From Aselliscus stoliczkanus (taxonomy: Eukaryota > Chordata > Mammalia > Chiroptera > Hipposideridae), in the NCBI GenBank assembly GCA_033961575.1, contig CM066730.1, positions 114,286,523-114,350,522 on the forward strand: DNA of 64,000 nucleotides, given 5' to 3'. Of this stretch, positions 24,971 to 36,560 are shown one piece after another (within the stretch, counting starts at the first letter, position 1; each line of letters opens with the position of its first letter). The notes under the pieces are model-generated. The model ran no database searches. It was not told where the DNA came from and worked only from the letters and a program-made list of their open reading frames with translations. The position numbers and the translations under genes are program-made.

Positions 24971-25007
24971 TGTGTTGGCCTGTTAAGTCAACATCACCTA
25001 ACATTGT

Positions 25008-25009
<2 letters not shown>

Positions 25010-25054
<45 letters not shown>
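25010..25054. repeat. (TA)n microsatellite
   Basis: About 22 uninterrupted AT units. Confidence 0.95.
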
Positions 25055-25056
<2 letters not shown>

Positions 25057-27895
25057 CAAAATAACATTTATTCTTAAATTTATTAAGTTTAAATTCAAAT
25101 TGAATCCCTACCACTGACTTGATGATGTATGCTTCCCTTCCCCTTTTTGTTTCATCTCAAATTTTTTTTTTTTTTATCTTTTCTGGTTTCTTTACGATTT
25201 TGTTTTCTCAGCCTCATAGTCATGAAATTCCCAAGAGATAGGTGACAAAAATAAGATTTAAAAATCCTGTTCATAGGCAAAGTAGTCATGGAATATAAGT
25301 GGAATTTAATTTCAGAATGGCACTGGATTAAGGACGGTTGGGCATAAACTCCCAACTCCTAGAAATATAGCCAAGGTAACAGGTGAGAGCTCTCCACCTG
25401 CTCTGCTGTGGTGTGGACCTGTCATGGTGCAAAGGGAATGAGCTGCTCCAATCGCTCGGATCAGCGTAACCGTCCGGTGTGTGGTTCTCTTCCCAGGGTC
25501 TGGCAAACGTATCAGGAAGCTTTGTCTCCATGCTGATTTCTTGAGTATAAAACTTCAAATTCCATCACAGTGGCTGCCATTAACTGATTAAATCAATTAA
25601 GCAAGCAGCACTACCTGCTGAACAGTGACCTAGCAAAGACCCAGAGGAGGGGATGACAATGTGATACAGATGAAACAAAAAGATAGCCAATTGGGTTTTC
25701 TTCATGTTCTGTTTTTAGAACATAAGTTCCATCGGTGTGTGCTTTTACACTGCTTTGAACAGCTACTTCCCCAGCAACTCGAACAACCCCCAACTTGGCC
25801 TCATTCCTTAACCTCACTAAGTTATTACAGTTAATGCCGTGGTTAATGGTTTCTGGAAAGACGATATCTATCAGCATCTGAGTGTACACATTTTGGCCTA
25901 AATATTGAGAAATCATTGGTATGTAATGCAAAGCCTGGGTGTGCCTGCCTGTAAAAAGTAGCTCATTAGGATTAATCTTTTACAGAGTGACTAATGCAAA
26001 GGGAACGAGGCCCCTTCCTCTTTGACTCAGCGGAGGTTTTGCCCAGGCTTTCAAACAGGTCTCTGGAATGCAGCTGGTCACTCATGAAGACTCTACTCAA
26101 ACATATGGAAATTTAAAAACCTTGATTTTTTTTTTTCTTTCTTTCTTAACTTTCATATATTCTAGCAAGTTCTTGAAAATCAAACAGCAGAACCTAAGTA
26201 GAAGACTGACTGCCAAAACGCATGCCCAGTTGGGGAGAAGTGTGTGGGGACTCATCCAGCATATACTTTGAGAGCTTCAATTGCAGCCTGGTAGAACTCT
26301 CTGTATTCCCTTCTGTTCTGATTCCTGAGCTCTGCCAGACTTTTGTTTGAAAAAGCATCTTTGTGAAGCAGTATGTTTGTTACGTTGTATCTGAGAACAC
26401 TTTTCTTTCACCTTGGTTGCTGCTTTTAGCTTGAGTGGGATGACTTCTTCTCTTGAGCTACTCTTAGGGGAGAGAGCAAAAGGACACAAAGCAGTACCAG
26501 GCAGACCTCCTCAGGGGGTGTTTTTTTTTTTTTTTTTCTGTTAAAATTAGCATAAGACAATAAGAGTTTTTTGTTCACGTTCTATAGTTAGCTAATAGAA
26601 GTCAAATTCTTTTCCAGGGTAATGTAATTGTTAGTTCCTGTAAAAAAAAAAAAGGGGGGGGCAGGGGGAGGGGGAGGGATTGCTGCTTTATCAATAAAAG
26701 CACACAGAGCTGAATACCTACACAAAGAAATTTCCAGTATAATTTATGGCATTTCATCATGTTGAACTGCATTCCAAGTAACTTACCCTGGCAGTTTTAC
26801 TCTCAAAATGGAAATCTTCGTATTTTCTTGCCTTCATCAAATAAAATGAGTTTATGTTCAACCAGAGTTCATATACTTGATAATTTGTCTGACTAGGTAA
26901 GTTTATTAGCAATTTAAGAAATAAACCCGTTTGGATTTTCAGAGAGAGTTAACAGAAATAGGAGATGGCTATGATGATCTCTTAAAAATTACAATGTAAT
27001 ACATAAAAGTGAGATTTAAGTAACAAGATTTTCTGTACACCAATAACACCAGGGAAATTCAAACTCAAATTCCCTCCATTAATTTCCAGGGATTAAGTGG
27101 TTGGTATTGATGTCAATGAAAGATACATTTTACAAAACTGAGAGGTCAATTCAATTCATAAAAGTGAACAGCACACTATCTTTAGAATTTCTGTGGTTAA
27201 AATGCATCCAGATCAATTGGGTGAAAGATTTTGTAAAATTCTCCTGTCTGGCCAGAGTGAAGTGGAAGACAGTGGTCACAGCCCACAGATCCTGAAGGTC
27301 TCAACTGACAACGTGTCAGGGCACTTGGAAATTATTTAGCACAACCACATAGATCTATAAAGGAGGAATTTGAGGCTTAAAGAGATTAAATGACTGGCTA
27401 ACACCACTAAGCTGGTTGTATAGGTGCTCATTCTTTCGTCTTTCAAGTAGAGATTTTTAATTCTACCAACACATTCTTTCAGGAATTGATGATTTTCTTG
27501 TGTTGTTTTCTTTTGATTTTGTATTTTGTAATGGGGATGATAATAATTCTTGGGTAAAATACTGACATAATTTTCAAAATTGTGATGCATTATTTTTAAC
27601 TTTCATTTAGCCTCTTGTGACATTGTAAAGAAGGCAGATAGCATTTTACATTTGGATTCACACTTGAATATCTAAGACTTGCCAATAACATTAGCTACAT
27701 TATATTTAACCCACTTACAGATAATTCATTGAGGATGATCAAGATTATTTGATTTTGCCCAGTTTACACAACTAGAACTTGAACCCAACACTTTTTATTG
27801 TTTATACACTGTAAGTTGGGGATCGATAACTAAGGTAAAGGGGTCAACTCAAAAAGTTCTTACTGAGGAGGAATTGAAGTGCTCATTTGCTAATG
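25055..27895. other. Non-coding sequence with a CpG-bearing segment and a G-rich tract
   Basis: Mostly unassigned. At 25440-25530 several CpGs cluster (ATCGCTCGGATCAGCG, CCGTCCGG), which is unusual for this AT-rich window, and CTCTTCCCAG (near 25488) looks like a splice acceptor. No long frame supports an exon. A MIR-like segment may lie at 27340-27430 (GGAATTTGAGGCTTAAAGAG, ATTAAATGACTGGCTAAC). Confidence 0.35.
26642..26679 (+). repeat. Poly(A)/poly(G) tract with G-quadruplex motif
   Basis: Twelve A residues are followed by G runs of 8, 5, 5 and 3 separated by one- or two-base loops (GGGGGGGGCAGGGGGAGGGG...). This satisfies the simple four-run G-quadruplex rule with very short loops. It may be the remnant of a retroposon tail followed by slippage. 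Confidence 0.85.
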
Positions 27896-27899
27896 TTCC

Positions 27900-28080
27900 T
27901 ATAAGATCTTCACTTGGTGGCTAAGAGTATGAGATTTAGACTCCAACACATAGCCCACCTCTGCCTTATACTAGGTTGGAAACATTGGTTAAGAGATCTC
28001 TTTAAGTCTCAATTGTCTCATCTGTTTAATGGCAATAATAATAACATAGGTTTTCTATAACTATTGTCAAGCAATGGTCA
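27900..28080 (+). repeat. MIR SINE relic
   Basis: ACTTGGTGGCTAAGAGTATGAG, TTAAGTCTCAATTGTCTCATC and TTTAATGGCAATAATAATAAC fit the sense MIR. Confidence 0.75.
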
Positions 28081-28089
28081 TTAGCACAA

Positions 28090-28765
28090 ATTCAACACCA
28101 ACAGTAATCCCCAATTTGGGATGTGGTGAAGAAGGAAACTTTATTCAGTGCAAACTGCTCAACTGTGGTACAGCATGGCTGTAAGAACATCATGGCTGTG
28201 GAACAGCTCAATAGTGTTGTAACTCAATTATGAAGCAATAGGGCTCTGAGGTGGCCCTGCAGTGACATGACCCTGGGGCAAGACAGCTCTGATCTGGTCT
28301 GCTCCACCTCCTTAGTTCTACCTGCCATACTCTGTTCTCCACTCCATTTTGATCTGGCAAGACTCATATGATGTTTCAGCTCTCGCTGGGGAAGGACATT
28401 CTTCAGTCTTCAGTAAAAAGGGAAAGTGGGCTTCCAGATCCAGAGGGTAACTGGCTTATATACAGAGAAGTGTCTGCCTCTGTTCCCTGATTGGACCATC
28501 TTCATGTAAATGAGGACCTCCAAATGCTTGCAGTTTGGTCCAAAAAGTACTGTCTTGAGTGGTCAGAACAGAGCTGCTCTGACTGACTACTGAAGGTGCT
28601 GATGGAGATATAGCTGCAAAGCTCTGATTGGATGGGGAAAGGCTTAGTCTTATTAGTTGGAATATAGTTCCAGAAACTCCTTTATAAGGACTGGCTCAGA
28701 AGGCAGGAACACAGTTCAGACAGGCCTGTCAGTGCAGGCTTCTCCTTGAAGTGTAGTTTGCATGA
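28090..28765 (-). mobile_element. Solo LTR, minus strand
   Basis: On the minus strand the block has a TATA box (TGTATATAAG, plus-strand position about 28456-28465) and, about 300 bp downstream, the AATAAA signal in GCACTGAATAAAGTTTCCTTC (plus strand near 28135-28155) with a GT-rich end. Internal base composition is more GC-rich than the flanks. Family not assigned; ERV1 or ERVL class both possible. Ends are approximate. Confidence 0.62.
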
Positions 28766-28795
28766 GAGGCTCCTGAAACAGCAGAGAGGTTCTGG

Positions 28796-28850
28796 TTTTG
28801 TTTGTTTGTTTTGTTTGTTTGTTTGGTTGGTTGGGTTTTTTATTTTTAAT
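28796..28850. repeat. (TTTG)n-rich tract
   Basis: Imperfect GTTT/GGTT repeats between the LTR and AT-rich sequence. Confidence 0.9.
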
Positions 28851-29049
28851 TTGAGCTCAGTTAGTCACCAGGAACTGTTCTTAGTAGATAGGTATCTTCT
28901 TTCTTAGTTCCACATATTAAGTAACAAGTATATGAAAAACAATGTGTGTATCTCATTGTTTGGCATACAATAAACAATGGGTATTTAAATATCCATTACC
29001 ATTTTATTATTCTGAATTATATTATCAGCAAGATAAGCAATTCCTTTTT

Positions 29050-29130
29050 AAATATATGGAGATAGAGAGAGAGATAGAGAGACAGAGATAGAGACAGAGA
29101 GACAGAGACAGACAGACAGAGAGAGAAAGA
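29050..29130. repeat. (GA)n/(CAGA)n microsatellite
   Basis: Interrupted GAGA, GATA and CAGA units, almost all purine on the plus strand. Confidence 0.93.
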
Positions 29131-29154
29131 CATTTTAAATGAGTTTCAGTAAAT

Positions 29155-29330
29155 ATTGTCAGTAATTGTTTTTCATATCTTTCAGAATGCAAGCCCCTTC
29201 AGGGCAAAGATATCTGTTTTGTCTTTCATGTTGAATATCAATAATGACAAGATATGTTCAGCCATATATTCCCAGAAAGTAATATGTTTCTGGAAGACAA
29301 TAGGCGTTCAACAAATAGTTTTTATTGTTG
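29155..29330 (+). repeat. L2 LINE 3'-end fragment
   Basis: GAATGCAAGCCCCTTCAGGGC, then TTTGTCTTTCATGTTGAATAT and GGCGTTCAACAAATAGTTTT match the sense L2 terminus. Confidence 0.7.
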
Positions 29331-29344
29331 ATGTAGAGTTTAAT

Positions 29345-29430
29345 ATTGACTTGAAAATAATCCCTACCCTGGGCTGACAGCCTCTTTACCCAGCCACTCC
29401 TCCTGTCTCCCAAGTGGCTCATGAACCAAG
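29345..29430 (+). mobile_element. Short extra copy of an ERVL pol segment
   Basis: CAGCCTCTTTACCCAGCCAC...CTCATGAACCAAGAAGCCAT repeats, with changes, the sequence at 30345-30410 inside the main ERVL pol fragment. It stands alone, cut on both sides, about 1 kb upstream. Confidence 0.65.
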
Positions 29431-29899
29431 AAGCCATATTTATTTATTTAGAGTATGAGAGGAGAGGGTGAATTTGCTCTTCGGTCTTAAGGTTTCAGTT
29501 CCCACATACCTCTCATGGGGGCGGGCGTCTTGCTCTTCTGTTGTTTCTCTGGTGTTTAAAGTTATAGTGTGTAAATCTTATAGCATGGTCTCTGCTTCTT
29601 GTCTGGCAAGCTAACTACACTATTTGATGCTCAACCAAAGAAACTATCTAGTCCAGTGGTACAGGAAAAATTGACTATGTTGACCTTACTGAAAAATGAT
29701 ATGATACTGTATTTTTTGAAATCTAAGGGTTTTCATAATACACGGTTTTTAATTTATATACTAATTTTAACTGCCTCCTAATATCCAACTTGACTGTTGA
29801 AAACCATTTTTTGTTATGTTTTGCATTAATTTATTTGCAAGTGAGATTGAATAAAGAATACATATTTACAACTATATATACATATATGTTTCCTATGAC

Positions 29900-30790
29900 T
29901 AGTTAGCAGAGGAAGATTAAGCTCAAGCCTGGTTTACAGATGTTTCTGCATGATATTCAGGCACCACCCAAAAGTGAACAGCCATAGTGGGACATCCTTA
30001 AAGAGCAGTGGTAAAGGGAAATCCTACCGGTAGGCAGAACTTTACGTAGGACACCTGGATATGCACTAAAGGAAGAAATGGCAAGAAGTAAGAGTCTACA
30101 TAAATTCATGGGCTGTGGCCAATGGTTTGTCTGGGCGTTGAGGAACTTGGTAGGAACATGATTGGAAAATTGGCAAGAAGGAAATATGGGGAAGATATAT
30201 ATGGATAGACCTCTCTGATAGGCAAAAAATAAATAAATGTGAAAATACTTGTGTTTCATGTGAATTCTCATCAATAGGTGACTTTAGCAGAGGAGGATTT
30301 TAATAATCAAGTGGGTAGGATCATCCATCTTGTGGATACCCATCAGCCTCTTTCCCCAGCCACCCCTCCTATCTGTCTTCTAAGGGGCTCATGAACCAAG
30401 AGGCCATGGTGGCAGGGTTGGAGGTTATGTATGGGCTCAGCAACATAGACTTCCACTCACCAACACTGACCTGGCTTCAGCTACTGCAGAGTACCCAAAA
30501 TGCCAGTATCAGAGGCGATCACGGAGTCCCTAATATAGCATCATTCTCTATGGTGATCAGCCAGCCACCTGGTTGATTGCACTGGCCAGCTTTCATCATG
30601 GAAGAGGCGATGCTTTGTTCTTAGTGAGATGAGCATCTGTTCTGAGCATGGATTTGCCTTCCCTGCACACAGTGCTTCTGCTAAAACTACCATTCATGGA
30701 TGTACAGAATGCATATCCTCTGTCACAGTATTTCATATAGCTTTGCTTCTGATCAAGGAACTAACTTCACAGTAAATGAAGATGAGGAGA
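29900..30790 (+). pseudogene. Decayed ERVL pol (RNase H to integrase)
   Basis: An ancient endogenous retrovirus-like pol remnant of the ERVL class. The first part (about 29925-30270) follows the RNase H domain: a Trp-Phe-Thr-Asp start at 29930 carries the first catalytic Asp. The second part (30290-30790) follows the integrase: the zinc-binding region near 30390-30500, a catalytic-core segment near 30560-30700, and a readable ASDQG (near 30751) with the second core Asp. Stops and frameshifts break every frame, and the third core acidic residue lies beyond the recognisable end. No env is expected for ERVL and none is seen. It is not functional. Confidence 0.8.
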
Positions 30791-30799
30791 AAACCCCAC

Positions 30800-31050
30800 G
30801 GAGGGTAAAAAGCATATGCAAAAACCAAAAGCATATACAAATACACAGAGGCAGGAAAGCCCATGGTATATTTGGTGATTGTCAAATACTAAAGCCTGGT
30901 TGTAATGCAGATACTTGTTGGAGGGTGATGGGAATTGAGGTTACCAGTTTGGTAGTCAGAGGTGGGGCAGAAAGGGACACATACTCCATCCTACAGCAAG
31001 TTGGTTTAACATCCTACGGCAAGTGGATCCTGGAGATCTGAAGTCAGAGG
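30800..31050 (-). repeat. Probable L2 LINE fragment, antisense
   Basis: CAGAGGCAGGAAAGCCCATGG followed by GGTATATTTGGTGATTG resembles the reverse complement of the L2 3' region. It is diverged. Confidence 0.45.
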
Positions 31051-31329
31051 ATGAAAACACCAGATTTGCATTGAAAGCATTTAATTCTGGCATAAATAAA
31101 CATGGAATGAGGTATCACTTGTGTTTTCTAGGCCATAACAGCCAGAAGGTAAAAATAGGTTTGTATTATAGTCACAAGGCATAATTTCTCTGGCTATTCA
31201 CAACCACTTCCACTAATTTCTTTTTCCTAAATAGATCTGAGGGTCCTCAAAGTCATCTCCTATAAGGCCTAGTTCCTTTGGTTATTCTGTGATATTCACT
31301 ATTTCCTTCCTCCCTCTTTACTTGAGTAG

Positions 31330-31485
31330 GAGCTGGAGCAAGACTGCCTGGAACTAAATCCTGTCTCTTCCACATACTAGCTAAGTGAATTCAGCCAAGT
31401 TATGAGGACTAAGTAAGCTAGTTTGTGTAAAGCACCGAGGACAGTGCTTAGCATAGTAAATGCTTAATAAACATTAGATGCTATT
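31330..31485 (+). repeat. MIR SINE relic
   Basis: GACTGCCTGGAACTAAATCC, GCTAAGTGAATTCAGCCAAG and the 3' block CAGTGCTTAGCATAGTAAAT with GCTTAATAAACATTAGATGC match sense MIR. Confidence 0.82.
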
Positions 31486-31934
31486 TCTTTGGCTACCCAA
31501 AGACTGCAGATGGAGCTGAGGTCTCTGCTGAGGACACCTCTTTCCCTGGCTGCAGCAGGTGCTAAGATCAATGTTGCCAAGGGCTACCCTTCCAATGTCC
31601 TGTCGAGACTGAGGTGAAATTATCTTTTGGTTTTCAACTACAGCCAACTGAGACTCAGACAAACATCTGTGAGGCTTGCTGGAGGACACTCTGAGTACAG
31701 ATATGCTGTCATCTTTAGAATCGCCTCTTTCCTCTGACATTAGCCCATTTTTCTTGAACCCAAACTCCCTTCTTTGTTGCTATTTTCCCTACATTTTTTG
31801 TTTGTTTGTTTTTCTTGAAGGTTCTCAGTATCTCATAATAATAGAGGCCTGGCGGGCAGCTTTGTCTATCTGGACCTGTCTCAGCACGTCTGTATCCTAT
31901 GGTGAACACAACTGACCTCATGTCATAGTAGGGC
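31486..31934. other. Non-coding sequence, nothing recognised
   Basis: Open frames on both strands are short and overlap each other. No family features. Confidence 0.4.
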
Positions 31935-32035
31935 CTATTGCAATAATCTTGGCAAAATATAACAAAGGCCTGAACTCAGTCAGTAGCAGTGTTAATTGAG
32001 AGGGAGTGACATTAACCTGGGGAATTTGAGACAGC
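31935..32035 (-). repeat. L2 LINE fragment, antisense
   Basis: GGGCCTATTGCAATAATCTTGG, AAAGGCCTGAACTCAGTCAG and TAGCAGTG fit the antisense L2 segment in which a clustered GGCCT and AGCAGTG follow CTATTGCA. Confidence 0.6.
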
Positions 32036-34677
32036 AGTCACTGCATCCCATTCAAGGGTAATATTCAAAACATATAACAACAAATTTGGCAAGAATACTG
32101 ACCAACAATGTGATATCACATTCAGAAAAGACTTCAACACAAATAACACTGTAGCTGTAAGCCATTGTGTACTGGCTGAATCTCAGCTTTGACTTCCATG
32201 ATTGTTTTGGGTCATATTATCAAAAGATCAAGTTAACAGAGATTTCTGAGCATTAGTGTGGTGGTTAGAAGACAAGAAGGGGGAGACGATCCTGGCACAG
32301 GTCAGGTAGCTGATGGAATGATCAGTGGTTGTGTTCCCGTGGGCTGGGTCTAAAGGAATGGATAGCTGTGTTCAGTGATACAGGACCTTTGGCGGATCCC
32401 TACTCTTGAGAACGCACCAGAATGGTACACAGAGGCTAGACTTCTGTTTTCATAATCATACAAAGCCCTTTAGCATGCAGACATTTCACTTATTGATCTG
32501 ACTTTCCTGTCTTAGAGAAGGCAAGACTTTTTACAATTCATGAAATTAGAACATCATTCTTAGGTTGTTAATAAGCCTGCTAACTGTTCACACTGACTTG
32601 GCCCAGAAATGCCCTATAACATTTCACAGTGTTAGACCTTTCAAACTGAAAAATAAATTTTGATATGAAAAAATAAGTTGCATTCCTATTGCATTGCATC
32701 TTCGAAATGGTAGAATTCCTGATTATTCAAGGCCCTAAAATTTTTATTTTTTTTAAATTCACTAACCTTGTAAGTTTTATCAGTAGTACAAAGAACAAAT
32801 AACTGACCTGCTCAGTGCCAGAATCTCCTTTACATTCTCCTAAGTATTAAAACATAACTTTAACATTTACATTGGTGGAAGTTGTATGTTTTTCATTTTG
32901 TTTCTGAGTTAAACATTAGCTATTTTTACCCTGCCTTATTCTGTTATCACATACAGATGCAAAATTATACTTGTTTGTTGACAGAGGGAGGAGGGGGAAA
33001 AAAAAGTTAATGACAGAAAGTATTTTGTAGGTGTTTTGAGAGCCCAAAGAGGAAGCAGGAATGTTGTTTGCAATTTTTCTCTATCTTATCTGTGTCCCCT
33101 CCCTGACTAATATTCTTTCTTCTAGATTCTTTCATACATTTTAAAATGTCCAGTTTCTCTTTGTTCCCCATAAAGGAGTTGTGGAACGAGGATTCCAACT
33201 TGGTTAGACATGCTCTGACAAGAACACTTACAGAAACACAGAAAGCACAAACCTGTTAAGGATTTCACCTTTTAAGAAATGACAGAATAATTACAGGACA
33301 ACATGTCCTTCATGAGTAAAAACAACCAAACTAAAGTGCTTTCAAGGCTGGTGTGGCCTACTTCTCTCCTGGCAAGCTGCATAAATCATCAACTGTGAAG
33401 GGACTGTTTCGGGGGCGCATGGCGTGTATATGTGTCTGTGTGTGTGTGAGTGTGTGCGCAAACGTGCATGTTGGAATGCACATGACACTTCATGGGTTAA
33501 TGCACTCCGTTTCAGGTTAGTTGAAACTCTGATAATAACCCCCCAATACATTTTACCACCATCGCTCTCCCCCTTAATCTTTAAACCTCAGGCTGCTTTA
33601 AGGGGAAAATTTAATCCATATATGTCTGCCTCATTTTCATTTAAATCGTCAAAAAAGTTGTTTAAAAAGAGTTCTTTGATGTCCTAGACTCCCTTGAGCC
33701 TTTTCTTAGCCTATTTTCTTAAAAAACAGGAATTAGCATTTTCCCAGGTATGAAGGAGCTCTAACTCTCTCCTTCCCCAAACACAACCCCCATCATGCCC
33801 ACCCCAGGCCTCAACTGAAAAAAAAAAAAAAACTGTTTGGAGTTACTGAGGGAGTGCTGGTAGAGAAAACAGCTTATCTGAGGATCAAAAAGCATTTACA
33901 AATATGAACTCTTAATGTGGGGGCCCCATATTGAGGTTAATCATTAACATTTCTGCTCTTTCGGGATCTCACTCTACCCTGAGGACCTACCTAGGAAAGT
34001 GCTCCATCTCCCCACTTGACTGGTGCCTGCCTTCTGGAAAATTCAGAAACATGGATCTAAATGCAAGCAGGTTTTTCTGCCTTATCTTATTTTTGATAGA
34101 CCTACAGATATGCCCATGCTGAAACCCATATTTTTTGATTTCCGGGTGGTACTTTACTTCTTTGCTTTGTGCCTAATGTGTATCATTTCATTCTGGTTTT
34201 CACATTCAGGACAGAACTTCTTAATCATTTTTAGATACACAAAAGTAGGCATATTCAATCTTACTGTGCACAATATTATTGAAAGAGTAATCTATATTTG
34301 GCTAAAACTCAAGAGATTTCACAGTGAAGTCCTAACTTTAATCAATGGAGAAATCTCAGAAAATTGTTTGGAAGAAATGCACAGTTAGAGAAGAGAGCAA
34401 AATATTATAGTTCCAGAATTCTTACTTTCCGAAGGCTTTTAAAATCAGGGAGTTAGTTTCAAATATGGTTTCTTTCTCTTTCCTCAACACTGTTGAAACT
34501 TCCCATTTCAGCTTAAATTCAGTTAATATCAGAATGGATGAATCTGTAACAGTAGTTCCTATGATTCACCCTGAAGAAATCCACACTCATCATGCAAGTG
34601 ACAAATTATTTTGGAACCTGGGTATAGGATTGCAGTGCTGGACACTCAAAACCAATGGGGTGTTTCTATATTGTTTT
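32036..34677. other. Non-coding sequence, nothing recognised
   Basis: No gene or strong repeat match. It contains short homopolymers (A16 near 33820) and a degenerate TG-rich patch at 33424-33460. A 121-codon frame (34023-34388) is AT-rich and featureless. Confidence 0.4.
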
Positions 34678-35157
34678 TCAAATGCAAGGCTGGTCACATG
34701 ACCCCATTTAAAACATTCAGTGGCTGCTCACTGCATTCAGAAGAACAAAACTCAGAATAAAGAGGCAACCAAGCTTGCAGAATCTCATTACTGCCGATGG
34801 CTCTGCTGTATCTCCATGCATGCTGTATCACAGCCACGGAAGGTCCCTCTCTTCCTCATTGGCACATGTTTGCATATCTCTGTGCCTTTGTGGATGCTGA
34901 CACCTATAGTAGAAGTGCTCCTCTACTTTTTAGGACTGCTAGGCTGTTCCCTCATTCTTCAAGGCCTACCTCAAATGATAACCCCTCTGCATGTAGTTTC
35001 CCTTAAATCCCTCAGGCAAGGTTATTATGATTTGTCTCTTTACCTCTTGGTCTTCCTCGTGACAATGTAAGCTTTTGGAGGGGAGGTACTGTATAGTATT
35101 AATGATATATCGCCAGCACCTGGTATAGTGCCTGGCAGAGTGATAATAGACACACAT
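34678..35157 (+). repeat. L2 LINE 3' region
   Basis: TCACATGACCCCATTTAAAAC with CATTCAGTGGCTGCTCACTG, CTTCAAGGCCTACCTCAAATG, TGACAATGTAAGCTTTTGG and GCACCTGGTATAGTGCCTGG follow the sense L2 order over almost 480 bp. The overlapping frames here are chance. Confidence 0.82.
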
Positions 35158-35328
35158 CACCCATTCCATCCTACCCTGAGGAGAGGGAGCCAGTCAGGCT
35201 GGGCTCTGGGTTCTCCAGCCCACTTTAACCAGAGTGGCCTAGCTTTCTTCTACTCACAGTCTGGACTTCCAAGGAGGCACACATTAAGCATTTATTAGAT
35301 GTTTACTGAAGGGATGGGTGGACAGATA

Positions 35329-35383
35329 GATGGATGGGCGGATGGATGGATGGATGGATGGATGGATGGATGGATGGATGAAT
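35329..35383. repeat. (ATGG)n tetranucleotide microsatellite
   Basis: About 11 GATG units with degenerate units at the left. It explains the His-Pro-Ser-Ile repeat frame on the minus strand. Confidence 0.96.
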
Positions 35384-35784
35384 AGGTGATTAGGATACAG
35401 CATCTTAGAATTCCAGCCAATTGAACAAATCCACAGATATTCACTTATATACTGTGTTTCAGTGTGGATCCAATGAGATCTATAAAGAAGTAAACAATTC
35501 AATGTCCACTTGAAGTAGTTTGATATTAGATAGTGAGACAGGGCTTAAAAATATGTATATCATAAATTCCAGACCTAAACAACAATATAAATCCCACAAG
35601 CAATTTATGAGACTGAAGCAGTAGATGCAATTCCAAACTGAAGTAAGGAGGGCTAGTGGCTTTTTAAATAATGCCTTAAATAATATAGTATTTTTTAACT
35701 TGTCAAGTACATTTCCATAGATAACCTTCTCTAATAATCACCCCACCATGCCTTAAAAGTATTACTATGCATGCTTTAATAAAA

Positions 35785-35905
35785 AAGAATTATTATTATC
35801 ATCATCATCATTATTATTTTAACCACAACAATAAATAGATAAGTTAAGTGACCAGTCCAAGTTTTCATAGCTAGAGAGCAGCAGAGCTAAGAAAGTAGAA
35901 TTCAC
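35785..35905 (+). repeat. MIR SINE fragment with ATT/ATC-rich block
   Basis: TTATTATCATCATCATCATTATT is followed by AAGTTAAGTGACCAGTCCAAG, TAGCTAGAGAGCAGCAGAGC and TAGAATTCACATCTG, the MIR 3'-core pattern. Confidence 0.6.
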
Positions 35906-36493
35906 ATCTGTCCATCAGAGGCAAATCTGGGTTTTGTGGGGCTTAAAGCATATATATAGTTTGGGTAGGGAAGCCTCTTCCAAAAAGGCAGACAGAATTA
36001 CAAATACAAAATTAAGAAATAAATATTTATTTAGAATGAGAAAAAAAATCACAACATTATGTTTTATTAATTGCATGACATATATTGATGATGCTTTTTT
36101 CCCCTACTTTTTTTGGCTATATACTCTGTTCAGACTTCCAACCCTGGGGTAGGTCCTGTATCCATCTGTCAGGACCAAAGCTGTGTTAACCAGCCAGGTT
36201 GGCATAGTTAAAAAGAAAGCCACTAAGACTGGGATAAGAATTGGCCTCCACTTAAGTTGTGTGCAAATTTAGAACACCCTACAATATTTATTTATGACCT
36301 CACCTACGCCCTCCCTTTAAAGGGCAATCTGGTATGGGCACACGTTGGAAACTGAAAAAAGTTTTGTGGTTTTTTTTTGTTTTGTTTTGTTTTTACAGTC
36401 ATTAAATGGTCCTTGAAATAATCAGAAAGCCCTTGGTGCTGGGGTTGGAATAACAGGGTGTCATCTTTTTCAGATATGCCTCACTCCTGAAAC

Positions 36494-36560
36494 AATAATA
36501 AATGATATTGAGGAGAAACTATAAAAAAAATATAGTTTCTCCTCAATATCATTTATTATT
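36494..36560. repeat. Perfect 30-bp inverted repeat (hairpin) with 7-nt A loop
   Basis: The left arm, 36494-36523, is the exact reverse complement of the right arm, 36531-36560. The spacer is seven A residues. The arms are mixed sequence, not a simple repeat (core TTGAGGAGAAACTATA). Thirty paired bases without a mismatch are unlikely by chance here. No flanking TA or longer duplication marks it as a transposon. See findings for possible origins. Confidence 0.97.

Noticed and set aside
35329..35383. Regular direct repeats as a CRISPR array
   Set aside because: Plain ATGG tetranucleotide repeat without spacers, in a mammalian genome.
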